Assembly: GCA_002803225.1 (NCBI GenBank)
Contig: NXFV01001365.1
Coordinates: 47,846-111,845 of the forward strand
Direction: 5' to 3'
Origin: Gamarada debralockiae
Taxonomy: Eukaryota > Ascomycota > Leotiomycetes > Helotiales > Hyphodiscaceae
Length of the DNA: 64,000 nt
Made by a program: the position numbers and the translations under genes. Shown piece by piece: positions 45,006-55,792 of the stretch; the first letter of the stretch is position 1; the number at the start of each line of letters is the position of its first letter. The notes beneath the pieces were generated by a model. It worked only from the letters and a program-made list of their open reading frames with translations, searched no databases and was not told the origin of the DNA.

Positions 45006-46304
45006 TCATCTCTCTCTGTTCACTCTCCCTTTCGCATCCTCCCTCCTACAAATCTCCGCCCAACCCTCCGGACTAACAGCATAATTCTTGATCGTGCCTC
45101 CACTCAACCTCTCCACCATCTGCCGACCCCCAACAAGCAACAAATTTACCAGCACAACAAGAACCAATATACTCCACCAATCCCCATCGATGGGCGTAAG
45201 TTCCTCTACGCTCCCTTTATACCCATAATGCCCTTTCCATCCCCAAATCGCCATCCACACTTCCTTCACCAAACTCACTCTCCCCTCCTTCGCAGCTGCT
45301 AACAAGGCTAGGCCTAGTTGATGCGTCGTGACGCCTTCTTTGCCTGGTTTCGGAATAGTTCTCTCCTTCTCATTCCCCGGCGCATCCATATTTTCCGTAC
45401 CAAGTGATACATCCAGCAAAGCACCCACCAAATCCACGCCCGACAGTAGAGCATTCATCGGCTCCACGATCCTGGGATTAATATCGATATACCTCGGTTT
45501 CCCATCAAGGAGTATGGCATCCATACTCAATGCTCCATGCCATTTCAACTCTCTGCCCAGTTTCTCCAACTCGGCACCAATGATCGGTAAAGGGAGCGAT
45601 ACTTTCTTGCTCGCGCCTCCATTGATGCCTTCGCGTGCACGCAGGCAAGAATGCCACGCCACCAACTTTCCATAGGAGAAGATCCCACAGATCATGAGGA
45701 GTGGACCTGGAGCTGCTTTCTGCAGCAACACCTTTCCACCACCGTCAAAAGCGCGCCAGGATTGACATATACTCTCGACTTCTTGCATGTCGGAAACGCG
45801 ACGGACGCCAGTGCTGCCTGTTGCTATGGGGAGCTTTGCGTATGCTGGGAAGATGTTCGAATCCTTGAGGTCGGAGACAGCAGAGAGAATCACACTTTCA
45901 GGTTGGCCCAACCCTACTTCTCTCAACGCCTCGCTCGCGGAAATCTTATCCATGACCCTCCTCAGACCCGCAAACCCTGGGACAGCGATTTTCACTCCCG
46001 TCTCCATAACCTTTTTTGTTTCGGCAGAGATGATAGCGACTTGTTCTTGCGTGCAGATCAAGACGTCGAAGGCCCCTTTTCCCGTCCCTTTCTCGGTAGA
46101 GATTACAGACAGCGTGGAATTAAGCCACTTGTACGGATCAACTCCGAATGGAGGGACGCGATGTACGCGCGTTACATGACTTGTGAGTTTTGTGAGTGTG
46201 ATTCCTGGTGGAGAGAGAACATGCACGGTGTGACCTTTGCGTGATAGGATGGTGGACAGTTGGCGCGATGTCAGACCTGACGCGTCGGAGAGGAGGATCT
46301 TCAT
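45006..46304 (-). CDS. ATP-grasp domain protein
   Basis: Single exon, 432 residues. The N-terminus MKILLSDASGLTSRQLSTIL is a preATP-grasp Rossmann-like fold; LRRVMDKISASEAL and YAKLPIATGSTGVRRV lie in the ATP-binding region; and the metal/phosphate block WHGALSMDAIL...PRYIDINPRIVEPMNA shows the DxNPR signature of ATP-grasp carboxylate-amine ligases. A hydrophobic segment near the C-terminus (WWSILVLVVLVNLLLVGG) could anchor it to a membrane. Substrate unknown; ATP-grasp ligases join a carboxylate (as acyl phosphate) to an amine or thiol. It is convergent with thioredoxin reductase, 146 bp from its stop. Confidence 0.85.
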   Translation of the reverse strand: MKILLSDASGLTSRQLSTILSRKGHTVHVLSPPGITLTKLTSHVTRVHRVPPFGVDPYKWLNSTLSVISTEKGTGKGAFDVLICTQEQVAIISAETKKVMETGVKIAVPGFAGLRRVMDKISASEALREVGLGQPESVILSAVSDLKDSNIFPAYAKLPIATGSTGVRRVSDMQEVESICQSWRAFDGGGKVLLQKAAPGPLLMICGIFSYGKLVAWHSCLRAREGINGGASKKVSLPLPIIGAELEKLGRELKWHGALSMDAILLDGKPRYIDINPRIVEPMNALLSGVDLVGALLDVSLGTENMDAPGNEKERTIPKPGKEGVTTHQLGLALLAAAKEGRVSLVKEVWMAIWGWKGHYGYKGSVEELTPIDGDWWSILVLVVLVNLLLVGGRQMVERLSGGTIKNYAVSPEGWAEICRREDAKGRVNRER

Positions 46305-46963
46305 TGCAGATTAACAGTTGTGGAGGAGGATAGTGAAGAATAATTCTTCTTGAGAATTTTGAAAATAGTGAGGAGGACGGTGTTGTTAAGCACAAAGACA
46401 AGAAGAGACGCACCGTCTTACGACGGAAGGCTGAGTTCTGCCGAGGTGTCACTTGGTAACTCTCAGCCGCGCGAGCCTTGCGAAAGTAGCTGGGCCGAGT
46501 GAAGTTTATTGTTTGAAGATTACTGTATTAATTGGAATGCCATATATGATTTCCTCCTGTCTGTTTCGGCGATTTGAAACACCTAGGCTGGCTTGGATAT
46601 CATCTTGTCCAATTGCTCATTTAGAGTGAACGATCAGGGTTTTTGCATCTAGGTCGAACCCTCTCCAACTTTCCTATTCTCAAAGGGATCGGGGAGGAAA
46701 TATCTTGTATTCTAATTAATACGGCATTTAATAGTTTATCGACATCAGTTCTGGCAAAGTCGGGGGTCTATGTTGTTTCTCACTGAGAGAACTCATATGA
46801 ACCTCATCTCACAACAATCTGCACAATTCCTCTGATATAAGAGGGGATTAAACTCTATTAGGTGATGAGTAAAAGATCTCCCTTCACAGTCCCATGGCCA
46901 AAGGTTTGTAATGTAAATTCGTCATGGTCCGTCCATCCAGTTGATGTCATCCGGACCTGCACA
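46305..46963. other. Intergenic, no gene seen
   Basis: Promoter side of the ATP-grasp gene. The minus-strand frame 46138-46452 overlaps that gene's start and is not convincing. Confidence 0.35.
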
Positions 46964-48429
46964 CTAAGTTTCAGTCTCATATGCCTCATTGTCCTCATGC
47001 TCCTCATCTTCCTCAGATTCCTCATCATCCACATATATACTCCTCATCTTCTTCATATTCCTCGTCTGGATGTATACGATGCCGTATAGGGAAACGTGGA
47101 GGCCTAGTAAAATCCTCATCCGGAGTCCAACGCATTTGCTAACTTCCCGAGTAACCAACACCCCTCTGTCCAGTGCCATATTTTCTACTCTTATCCGGTC
47201 CTTCTCAAGTCATCCATGAAACTATTCCATTGAGCGAAATGACAACTCCACCACACTCAAATGCGAGCACAAATCCCTTTGGCGAGTAAAAGCCTCGATG
47301 CAATGGAAAATTGCCGAGGTGCAATTTAGGATTGTGAGGCCCTTCAGAGGTGGAGGGAAGAATTCCGCAAATGACTTGATCTCACCAGGCGAGTATCTGG
47401 GTGGGCCAGTCCTGATCAAGATGCCAGAAGAGATCACGATCCTCGTCAATTTTTTGGAACTCGGTCAGACTCGCAATGGTTGAGTATACATTCTCTACAT
47501 TATCTCGAGGCCCCCGTTGTTCCAGGAAGGTGCAGCTAGAACCAAGTCTCTGAGAGAGCGTTTGAGGTTGCTAAGGCTATCGCCAAACTTTGGAGGCGGC
47601 GCGTTCCTAAAGATTCGGTCAACGTGTTGCCATTGCAATCATTCCAGCGACGCGAAGCACTTGAGAAAGCCAGCGTCCCTTCCGTATCAATGTCACAACG
47701 TCCTAGAGACAGATCGGTGATGCTGAACTCCCTCAAGCGCTGGAAATCCGTCGCTAGAATTATTTTGATTCCCCAGCTGGAGGAATGAAAGTTCTTTGAC
47801 CGAACTCAGCTCTAAATAAGCCTCCAGTCGATGGGGCGGGACTTCTATGTCCAGGTCTTTGGACTCGAGGCGGACTTTCCGAAGGCGTAACACGCACGTA
47901 TCTTTGGACGTTCGTTGCAGTCTTTGAACCCAAAAAGAACCAGTACGATCCGTCGATAACGACGATAAACATCTTCCTCGTCCTTTTTGTCTCCATAAGG
48001 AAGCACAGTGATGGTCTCGAGGCTTTGAGAAATAGCATTAATAGCAATTCAGTGACAGCAATCCAATTCTCGTCTTCCACAAAAATCTCGTGATACCATT
48101 CCTCAAAAATCCGGTGCCGGTATGAAGCTGTGGCAATAGCCTTTCTCTTATAGCAGCTCGGTCCCTGTTGCTCAAAAAATTGATACCCGGATATCCACGA
48201 CGAGCATAGAAATGGCTAACATGTCGACACAGATGTGGTTTCTCAACGACAGTTCGAACAAAGTAGTAGCGACGTCTCCACTAAACTGTGATTCAATGAA
48301 GGTCGAGTAGAGTAATGGCTGGACAAGATGTAGAACCGACGGGAGTACAGCTATTTCAGCTTGGTCCTTAGTGCTTAGGTACCGGAAGGTCTCTATGAAG
48401 ACCTCATTCGAGAGCATTGAGGCCGCCAT
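46964..48429 (-). pseudogene. Decayed F-box/LRR protein gene C
   Basis: Start MAASMLSNEVFIETFRYLSTKDQAEIAVLPSVLHLVQPLLYSTF (positions 48429 down, read in pieces) is an intact F-box. The frame stops at 48172. Further pieces in other frames continue the family plan: YRHRIFEEWYHEIF, LRKVRLESKDLDIEVPPHRLEAYLEL, FSITDLSLGRCDIDTEG, DLCSHLSVVELSFRSME, then an acidic tail (DDEESEEDEEHEDNEAYE) near 46970-47020. At least three frame changes are needed and I found no splice sites that fix all of them. It is likely a pseudogene, or less probably a multi-intron gene. Similar acid-rich runs occur in relic A. Confidence 0.58.
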
Positions 48430-48731
48430 GATGAGAAAGCTGCCCTGAGGCGGAGGCAGTACTTAGAGCTCCGAGAAACTGATGTCAGCCTGTAAACATG
48501 TTTTCAAATGGTCCTGCGCACCGACAACGTTGGAGAATTAATGGAGATGATTCCTGTGGTTTTGCGTTGTGAGAAAGTGGCAGTAAAATCAGTGAAGCTT
48601 CCTAAACTTGCAGGGGCCAGGGCGCTAAACCGTCTTACAGAGCGGCTGTTGCTGTCAATACCCCAGCCTGCCACACGTCCACTTGGCTGAATTGGGCTGA
48701 ATTGAAATCTTTCTTCAAATTTTGCATCAGG
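48430..48731. other. Intergenic, no gene seen
   Basis: 300 bp between the F-box relic start and the VPS53 stop; a 60-codon plus-strand frame (48508-48690) has no motif. Confidence 0.35.
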
Positions 48732-51384
48732 TTATCTAACCGTATCATCAATACTGCCGTCCCTCCTGGCTCCAAATCTCCCCCCTATGTTCATCCCTGA
48801 GAACCCACTCATGTCCCTCCTAAAGAACTTCCCAATACTCTTCAGGTTGCCTTCCACCGCAGCCTTAGCATCCTCACTTAATGGACTCACAATCCTCTCT
48901 CCTGTACCTCCCACCCCAACAGCGCCAGTTCCCATCCTCTCAACACCATCCCTCGCCGCACTAAACAACTTCTCTCCAAAGCCCGTAGGATCGAACCTCG
49001 CCGGCATTGGAATGCCACTTGCACCTCCAAGCGCAGAGCCCGGATTAATACCCAGACCCACACTACCCAGACCACTGGCATTCATCAAAGGCGTTAACAA
49101 TGGACTCATGGCTACCAATTGTTCATTAGTCTTCCCGTCCCTATGAACACCAAAGAGTTCCACAAGCGCAGGTTGGTCCATCTTCCTGACTCCCTTCAAA
49201 TCGAGAATTTTCCGGAAGTTAGTATCGGACCGGTCGCCGATGTGGATGAGATAAGCTTGGACGAGACCTTCAGGTGGCGAGGGTCGAACTTGCAGCGTTT
49301 TGAGGAGTGGGTCGAGACGTGCCATGCTGTTGTTTACGCGCTTGACGAAACCGGCTTGAGCGCTGGTTGAGGAAGAGGCTGAGGGGGAGTGGGAGAGGAG
49401 GGTTGTGAGGCCTTTGGTTAGGACGTATTTGTCGAGCAGCATCTGTGAAATGTTAGTGTGAGAGCGGGGGACTTGGAAAGGGGTGACTTACCTGTTCAGC
49501 ACCAACCTCGGAAACAGGACGGCATTGAACGATGTTTGCGATGTAGGTATTCGCCAGGTGCTCGACGGTGTTGTCGCAAAAGGCGCGGGCGTACTGTTGT
49601 TTGCTTACCAATGGCAATATGTCTTCAGCTTGGCTGTTGACATGTCGTAGTAGCTCGGCAACATAGGAGCTTTGATCTCCTACGCTTTCCATTTTGCTCC
49701 AGTTTGTGTTTCTCATTTCCCTCCAAGATGCTTCACAATCGACTTCAACTCGATGTACCAATGCTAACACCGCCGCGCTGGCAACGCCCATAAAGGTATC
49801 TGATTGTGAGGAGAGATCGACTTTAGCTGTAATCTCGGTGTCTATCCTTTTCTTGATGTTCTCTTCGAGCTGCTGGGTGTTGGTATGCCAGTAGTCGGCT
49901 GTATTGAGAACAAGGATGATATTCTGGAGGGTGGGTCCACCGGGTGGCTGGAGGAAATGTAACAGGACTTGCTGAGCATATTCATCCAGGTATTTCGCAA
50001 GGATCTTAGCGAAATCGAGCAGGCGCTCGCCGGTTGACAGCTTAGCACATTGTGCCAGAGTAGTTTTGTAGAAGTGGAATAGTTCGATCGATGATGGGAT
50101 GACCGCTTGAGGAGAGAACTCCTCGTCTGGTGGAAGGACTGGTTGGTTGCGATATTTTGGCACCATACCCGCGAGTTGCTTGTCTTGCAAATCCACCCAG
50201 AGGCTGAGATATGGCTCGAAGGCCTCCGAGATAGATCCGTGGAATGTATGAGGTTTCTCCTCGGTCGAACTCATGGTGTCGATACTTTCTCGTGGCTCGC
50301 TGGCGAATCTCTTCTCCAGGCTTTGCTCAAAGTCCATTGTTTCCTGTAGACAGCTCAACAGTAGGTTGACATCCACTTTGCCGCCCTCTGGCCTCCTCAT
50401 GCTCCTTTCCAGAATACCCTTGAAATCGTCTCTCGTGCCTTCGCAGAATGCATTGGCCAGCACTTCGTTGACTCTCCAAATGAATGGAAAGATAGTAGCG
50501 TGTTCATCCTCATACGTTTTCAGCATACGTCGGAACCAGCTGTATCTCCTCCCAATATTATCCAAACTTCCAGCTTCATCATTTCCCCTGAACACTTGCC
50601 GATATTCCCTCAATTGTGTGTTGACATACCACGTCACCAGTCTTGATCTTGCATTGTCTCCCAACGCATCCATAACCAAACACGCCTCCCCTAGCACTGC
50701 TTTCTTAATCCCAACCTCTCCCTTCGCAAACGCGATCTCAAAGTCTTCGCAGACCTGCTCCAATAACTCCCTCTGCAGTTCTGAAACATTCCGGCTCAGC
50801 GTTGCGATCTGATCAATACTCCGATAGCTATTGAAATGGCGCATAAGCTGCAACACAGCCTGGAGGAGACTTGCACATTCCCTGTATTGCCTGGTCTTTG
50901 CCAGCCCTCTCAATTGTTCGTATGCAGTCGTAAGCATCTGTAGCCGTTTCAAGGCCGTCATGGAAAGTGTGAGGTTGCGCTTCGTGCCATCTAATCGCTT
51001 TATGTCCGCGGTCATAGAAGTGATTGTCTGCTCCGTCTCGATAGCACGCGTCCGTACGGATTCGATCTTGCGGAAGAGGAGGGCAAGCTCAGCTTTCGCA
51101 GATTGCATACGCTGGAGGCTGGAGTCATCGCTGTAGGCCTGGACGGCCACGAGAGTGGAGATGGAGGTTGAGAGGTCATCCTGGTGAGTCTGGAGGGCGG
51201 TCGCGGTTTGTGTTATGGAGGATAGGGTGGAGGGATGGGAGAAGATCGTATTGAGGTGGTCAATTGGGTCATAATCGACTTGGAAAATATAGCTATTAGC
51301 AGGGAGCATTCTTAGGGAGCTCGAGAGAGGATATCGGAGCTTACCAGCATCCAGGGAAGATCGCGCAGATGATGCGCCGTTCAT
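48732..51384 (-). CDS. VPS53: Vps53, GARP tethering complex subunit
   Basis: Three exons, 845 residues; introns 51279-51344 and 49443-49491. Vps53 with Vps51, Vps52 and Vps54 tethers endosome-derived vesicles at the trans-Golgi. Conserved N-terminal coiled coil: DYDPIDHLNTIFSHPSTL, TEQTITSMTADIKRLDGTKR, LSMTALKRLQMLTTAYEQLR, RQYRECASLLQAVLQL, YRSIDQIATLSRNV, LLEQVCEDFEIAFAKGE. Then CLVMDALGD, TQLREYRQVFRGNDEAGSLD and RDDFKGILERSMRR. The C-terminal domain ends with a Gly-rich fungal-type tail (GLGSVGLGINPGSALGG). Intron 1 separates a short first exon (MNGASSARSSLDA) from the conserved core. Divergent from the antiporter gene. Confidence 0.96.
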
Positions 51385-51740
51385 GCTGTTTTCGAGATAC
51401 TCAACAGAGGCAAATTGATAAGAATCACTCTGCAGACAACATTCGATCTCCTTAATATATTTTCAAGGTGTTTTGGGCGAGCTGTACTGGCTGACCTTCC
51501 TCTGACCTTGTCGTCGCCTGCTGGTGCGTGTCACGAATTCGCTTACATAAGCCATCATGTGATGGGTATTTGCTCCATGGCCCCACCTATCGCCAAGCCT
51601 CACTCAAAGTTTCATCAATTCACTCATCACCATTACTTACCATAAGTCATTGAATTTATACGAAATGGATAGCCCTGAAGTCTTTTCATTGAAGTCACAA
51701 TCGCCTCCGATCGCCAGCAGAGACCTACATCCAGCCCATC
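51385..51740. promoter_or_regulatory. Divergent promoter region VPS53 / antiporter
   Basis: 355 bp between divergent starts at 51384 and 51741, pyrimidine-rich toward the antiporter. No specific site claimed. Confidence 0.4.
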
Positions 51741-53947
51741 ATGCACTACCTGCCATACGAAGAGCCAGCCATTACTACAATCCTCTCCCTAACCTCGTTC
51801 TTACTGCTCCTTAATGGGTCCCGCTATATTCTCGACCGGTTTCTGCATTGTGGAATCATTGGCGAAATTTTCATAGGAATCATCTGGGGCTTGCCCGTAG
51901 GCGGGACAGCATGGCTCACAGATGGCACGCAAGAGACGATCCAAGCATTTGGATATCTGGGACTGATTGGGCTTGTATTTGAGGGCGGTCTGAGTACAGA
52001 CATTGCTCTACTACGTAAAAATGCATATGCATCTGTATCTATAGCGACAATTGGCCTCTTGATGCCAATCGCTTTCTCGTTTCTGCTGCTCGTTTTCCCA
52101 TTTTCCGGCAGCACAGGGGGAATAGCATACCCGACACCTCTAGCAGCTTTCTCCGCAGGAGCATCATTATGTTCGACGTCCCTAGGCACAACATTTGCTA
52201 TTCTGTCTTCTGCAAACATGCAAAAGACTCGTGTTGGCGTCGTGCTTGTTGGCGCAGCCATGATGGATGATGGTTCGTGTTCTCGGGTTGCTGTCTTCCT
52301 ATTCAAGACTGTTTCGGGAGGAGCGAGGAGGTTCTTCTCCAGCTTTATTTCTCCTAAAACAATTCGCTACTCTCAATCATTTCCAGAAGAAGCTGTGCTG
52401 ACTCCGAGATCCTGAACAGTCGTTGGTCTAGTAATGGTAAATATCGTGACGACACTTGGAAAGGGCGGGACTGGAGGCTGGCCTATTGCACGACCTATTT
52501 GCCGCAAGCTTCGGACTGCTGCTCGTTACTCTAGCTCTTTGCCCTTATGTGCTAAAACCGATCTGGCAGTGGTTGCTCAGCGTACTGCACCGAGGAGTCC
52601 AACTGGATGTCCCAGCGAATTCGAAGCCCACTCTGAGGAATTCGATCACGAAACTTATACGAAATATCCCCCATATAAGCTTCATTCTCTCGACGTTTGT
52701 CTTGATCATCTTTGTCACGATAGCGTCTTTCATTGATGCTTCTGTGTTGTTTGCTACTTTCATTGCAGGTGGCATAGTGAGCTTCCTGTGGGCTGTCAAA
52801 AATGAGCAGCAACCGCCCGAGTCGACATCGGAAGACAGCAGTCCTACGAGGATGTATGAGGAATACTACAGGCCTACGATGGATTACATTCTCGTTCCAT
52901 TCTTCTTCGTGAGTCCTGATTCCATCAACAGCCCCCAGCTCTTGCATTGACCGCACTTTCTTCCGTTTCCTTATCTGGAGAAAACAAGTTCACCTCGCCG
53001 TGATCCCTGAGACTGCTGTATGTGTCCTTGTAGCAAGGCTGTTGAGGCAGTGACATCGTCTTCGTATGTCTTGTTATTGTTCACACTCCATGGGCGGTGG
53101 AACACGTTCACATAGCCATGACACGTTAGAAGTATCATCGAGAAGAGACGGATGCCAAATTTGTAAGCGCAAGATATAGTGCTTGATATTTTCGTTATGA
53201 CCTTACCTCAGTGGCGACTCCTTAATCAAGACCAGATGCTTGATCTGTACTACCATTGTGAGGCGTTCTAGCCCCAGAGAATAGAGTTCTTTAATGGTAG
53301 TGCCATTGGCGAGCAGACCCAGATTTCTCTGACAACGTGACAGAGGAGCTGATTTCACTATAAAATAAGTGCTTCTATATGCATCTTAATTATGCTACCG
53401 GAAGAGGTGGCTGACTTTCTATTCCCAGGCCTCAATTGGCTTCTCCATTCCCATAACGGACATGTTCACTGGATCAATCGTCTGGAAGGGCATCGTCTAC
53501 TCAATTCTCATGATCATTGCCAAAGGAGTCGTCAGTACCGTCCTCTACTTCGAGTACTTCCTCAAGATCTGGAAAGAGAAAAAGCCATTCCGCCGATGGC
53601 GAACAAAGAAGACATCAGCACAGCAAGGTCCTGAGCCGTTGAGATCAAACCTACACCCAACAACGAATTCCAGCCCCGAATCTACAACCGATGTGGAACT
53701 TCCCGCAGGACCACCACACTCAGTGGCGCTGCTCGTTGGCTTCGCAATGGTCGCTCGAGGAGAAATTGGATTCTTGATAGCTTCCCTGTCCCAGAGCTCT
53801 GGAACTTTGACCTTGCGACATCGAGATAACATGAATACTGAGTCTTCTGGAGAAGAGATATTCCTAGTGATTGTATGGGCCGTCGTTATTTGTACGATCG
53901 TCGGACCCCTTGGAGTAGGGATCATCGTCAAGCGATTACGAGCATAA
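51741..53947 (+). pseudogene. Monovalent cation/H+ antiporter (CPA-type) with one frameshift
   Basis: Na+/H+ exchanger-fold membrane protein, about 512 residues if the shift is ignored. TM segments follow one another: [93 protein letters not shown] (ion-binding Asp pair region), then VVGLVMVNIVTTLG. At about 52495-52501 (CCTATTTGCC) the frame moves by one: RPI is followed in the next frame by AASFGLLLVTLALCPYVLKP. The rest is intact: IASFIDASVLFATFIAGG, ASIGFSIPITDMFTGS, VARGEIGFLIAS. Introns: 52273-52419 and an unusually long 52909-53428 (520 bp). It may be a pseudogene or a one-base assembly error; the strong conservation of the rest favours an error or a recent lesion. Confidence 0.8.
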
Positions 53948-54868
53948 AAAACCCGCCATTCAATTCGTACAAGGCGTCAATGAATGGCCGATTCTCCCTA
54001 GAAGTAAAACACTTCGCCAGTTTGGAGGACTTGGTTGATTGAATATCGTTGATTATCTCGTTTCGTGCCACCTCCGCCTTAACGACGGTTTCAGCTAGGG
54101 CTTCGAGACCGTATCCGTCGACGCTCAGGAGCGTTTTGTGGAGCATGGGTTTGCTAGGATGGGGAAGAGAAAGAGGAGGGGGAGGAGAGTCGCTGACTTG
54201 GGTGAATGATTGAAGGTTGAATCGTTCAAGTGGTTGAACGATTGATAGGCGCCGAATCCATTCCCTTATCCAGGCGCTTGCGGTATCGATCGAGAGCGAA
54301 AGGTTCTTCGTTCGTTCCTTGGGAGAAATAGTTCTCCGATTCGGGTGGATTGTTCTTTATTGTGACGATTTCGGACAGTGGTTTTGGTCTGAATTCGAAT
54401 TGCTCAATCTCAGTGAGCGAATGTGCGGTGAATCGATGCTGTCGTTGTCGTTATCACGTCGTGTGTTTTGATGGCTCAGGACTTGCGATTTAGTCACCAA
54501 ATCCACACAGAACAAGAATTCTAGGCCCCGATTTCAATCGTTCATTTTGGCTTCACATTTGGGGTTTTGCGGTTACCATTCTTCTTGCCATCATCGAGTT
54601 ATGTTCTGCAGTCCTTTTCTGCTTTTAGGATAGAAGATCCCGTCTCATTATTTATCCCTTCCTCCTGCTTCTTGAAGTGTTATTCTCCCAATCCCCTGGA
54701 AAATGTCTTTCGAATCGTTCAGCTAGCCCGAAAGATTCTTTTTTCTAATTTTTGATACCCAGCACCCGTTGCCCAGTCTACGGATAGCATCCAAACGCTG
54801 GGCATTGCTGAAAGGCCAATCCACTCAAGCCATCTGAACAATTCGAAGATTCCAATGCACCAGGACCC
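53948..54868. other. Intergenic, no gene supported
   Basis: A 72-codon minus-strand frame (53928-54146, MLHKTLLSVDGYGLEALAE) overlaps the antiporter end and lacks supporting features. From 54200 to 54860 only short frames are present. Confidence 0.35.
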
Positions 54869-55445
54869 ATGGCTCCCTTTAGAAAGCCGCATCGTCATTC
54901 AAATAAGCTAAATGCCTTCAAACGTAAGTAATATATACCAAAGTCTTTGCCAAAACTCATCGGCCTCTCATACCCTCTGGAATGCTAGGCTGGTTGTTGA
55001 AAGCCTCTAAACGATTCAAATCTTACGCCGAAGACCGAAACCTTGTCAGCCGTTGGACCTCAGATCAAATGACATACTCGGGATAAACGATCCTCGGCCT
55101 TGGACGTTGGCACTTCATAACGAAGACCAGTCACTCTCTTCTACTGAATCAATCATTCAAACACACGGAAGAAGATTCTCAGTGTCCACTCGAGCCAAAC
55201 AGGAAAGCCAACCCAAGCACCAAAGACCAAAACAATATCAAACACCTTTGCCCCCCTTTGGCAGCCAAATCAATCCTTCCAATCAGCATATTACTGCTAA
55301 GGACGTAATATTAGTAAAAGAACTCCAGAGAGAAGTTTCCAAAAATCGCAACTATCAGCAACGACGGTTTCAGCAACACAATGCTCAAGCTTTTCGTCGG
55401 CAAGGAGGGCAGGATCAAAAGGGGTCTCGCTTAACTTGCAGATGA
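54869..55445 (+). CDS. Possible small gene, model unresolved
   Basis: ATG at 54869 opens MAPFRKPHRHSNKLNAFK, then a good GTAAGT donor (about 54924) and a CTAG acceptor near 54990 continuing WLLKASKRFKSYAEDRNLVSRW. A long frame from 55053 (DLRSNDILGINDPRPWTLAL ... FRRQGGQDQKG) overlaps it one frame away, so either a second intron or a frameshift lies near 55040. The long part is Gln/Lys/Arg-rich and looks disordered. No family recognised. Confidence 0.3.
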
Positions 55446-55792
55446 AGCAAATGAGTCCGCAAGGGGAGAAAGGGAGCTTTCACGTATTATCACACATCAA
55501 ATAAGAAGTCAATGTGCATCATGAAGTATCATCGTCCATAAACCCGAAACCTATCATAATCTCGCAATCAAAAGCGCTTTTGCCAACGCCATTGCCATGT
55601 ATATTCCCCATCCCAGAAACAGCAAATCCCAAGCGCCATAGCCATGCATTGACCCGAAAATCAAAAGCAATCCGGAGCTCCAGCCATGAATGATCCCAAA
55701 ACAAAAGAAACATGTCCCAAATCCCATATGCGCACAAATCCCACATTTTCCACGCCTTCTCTCGAAATAGTCTTGCAATACAAGCGAAACGT
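55446..55792. other. Intergenic, no gene seen
   Basis: Contains the RAD50 3' flank. Opposing frames at 55519-55903 are chance by appearance. Confidence 0.35.

Noticed and set aside
53928..54146. 72-codon minus-strand ORF after the antiporter
   Set aside because: Overlaps the antiporter 3' end, no motif, no splice or homologue evidence.
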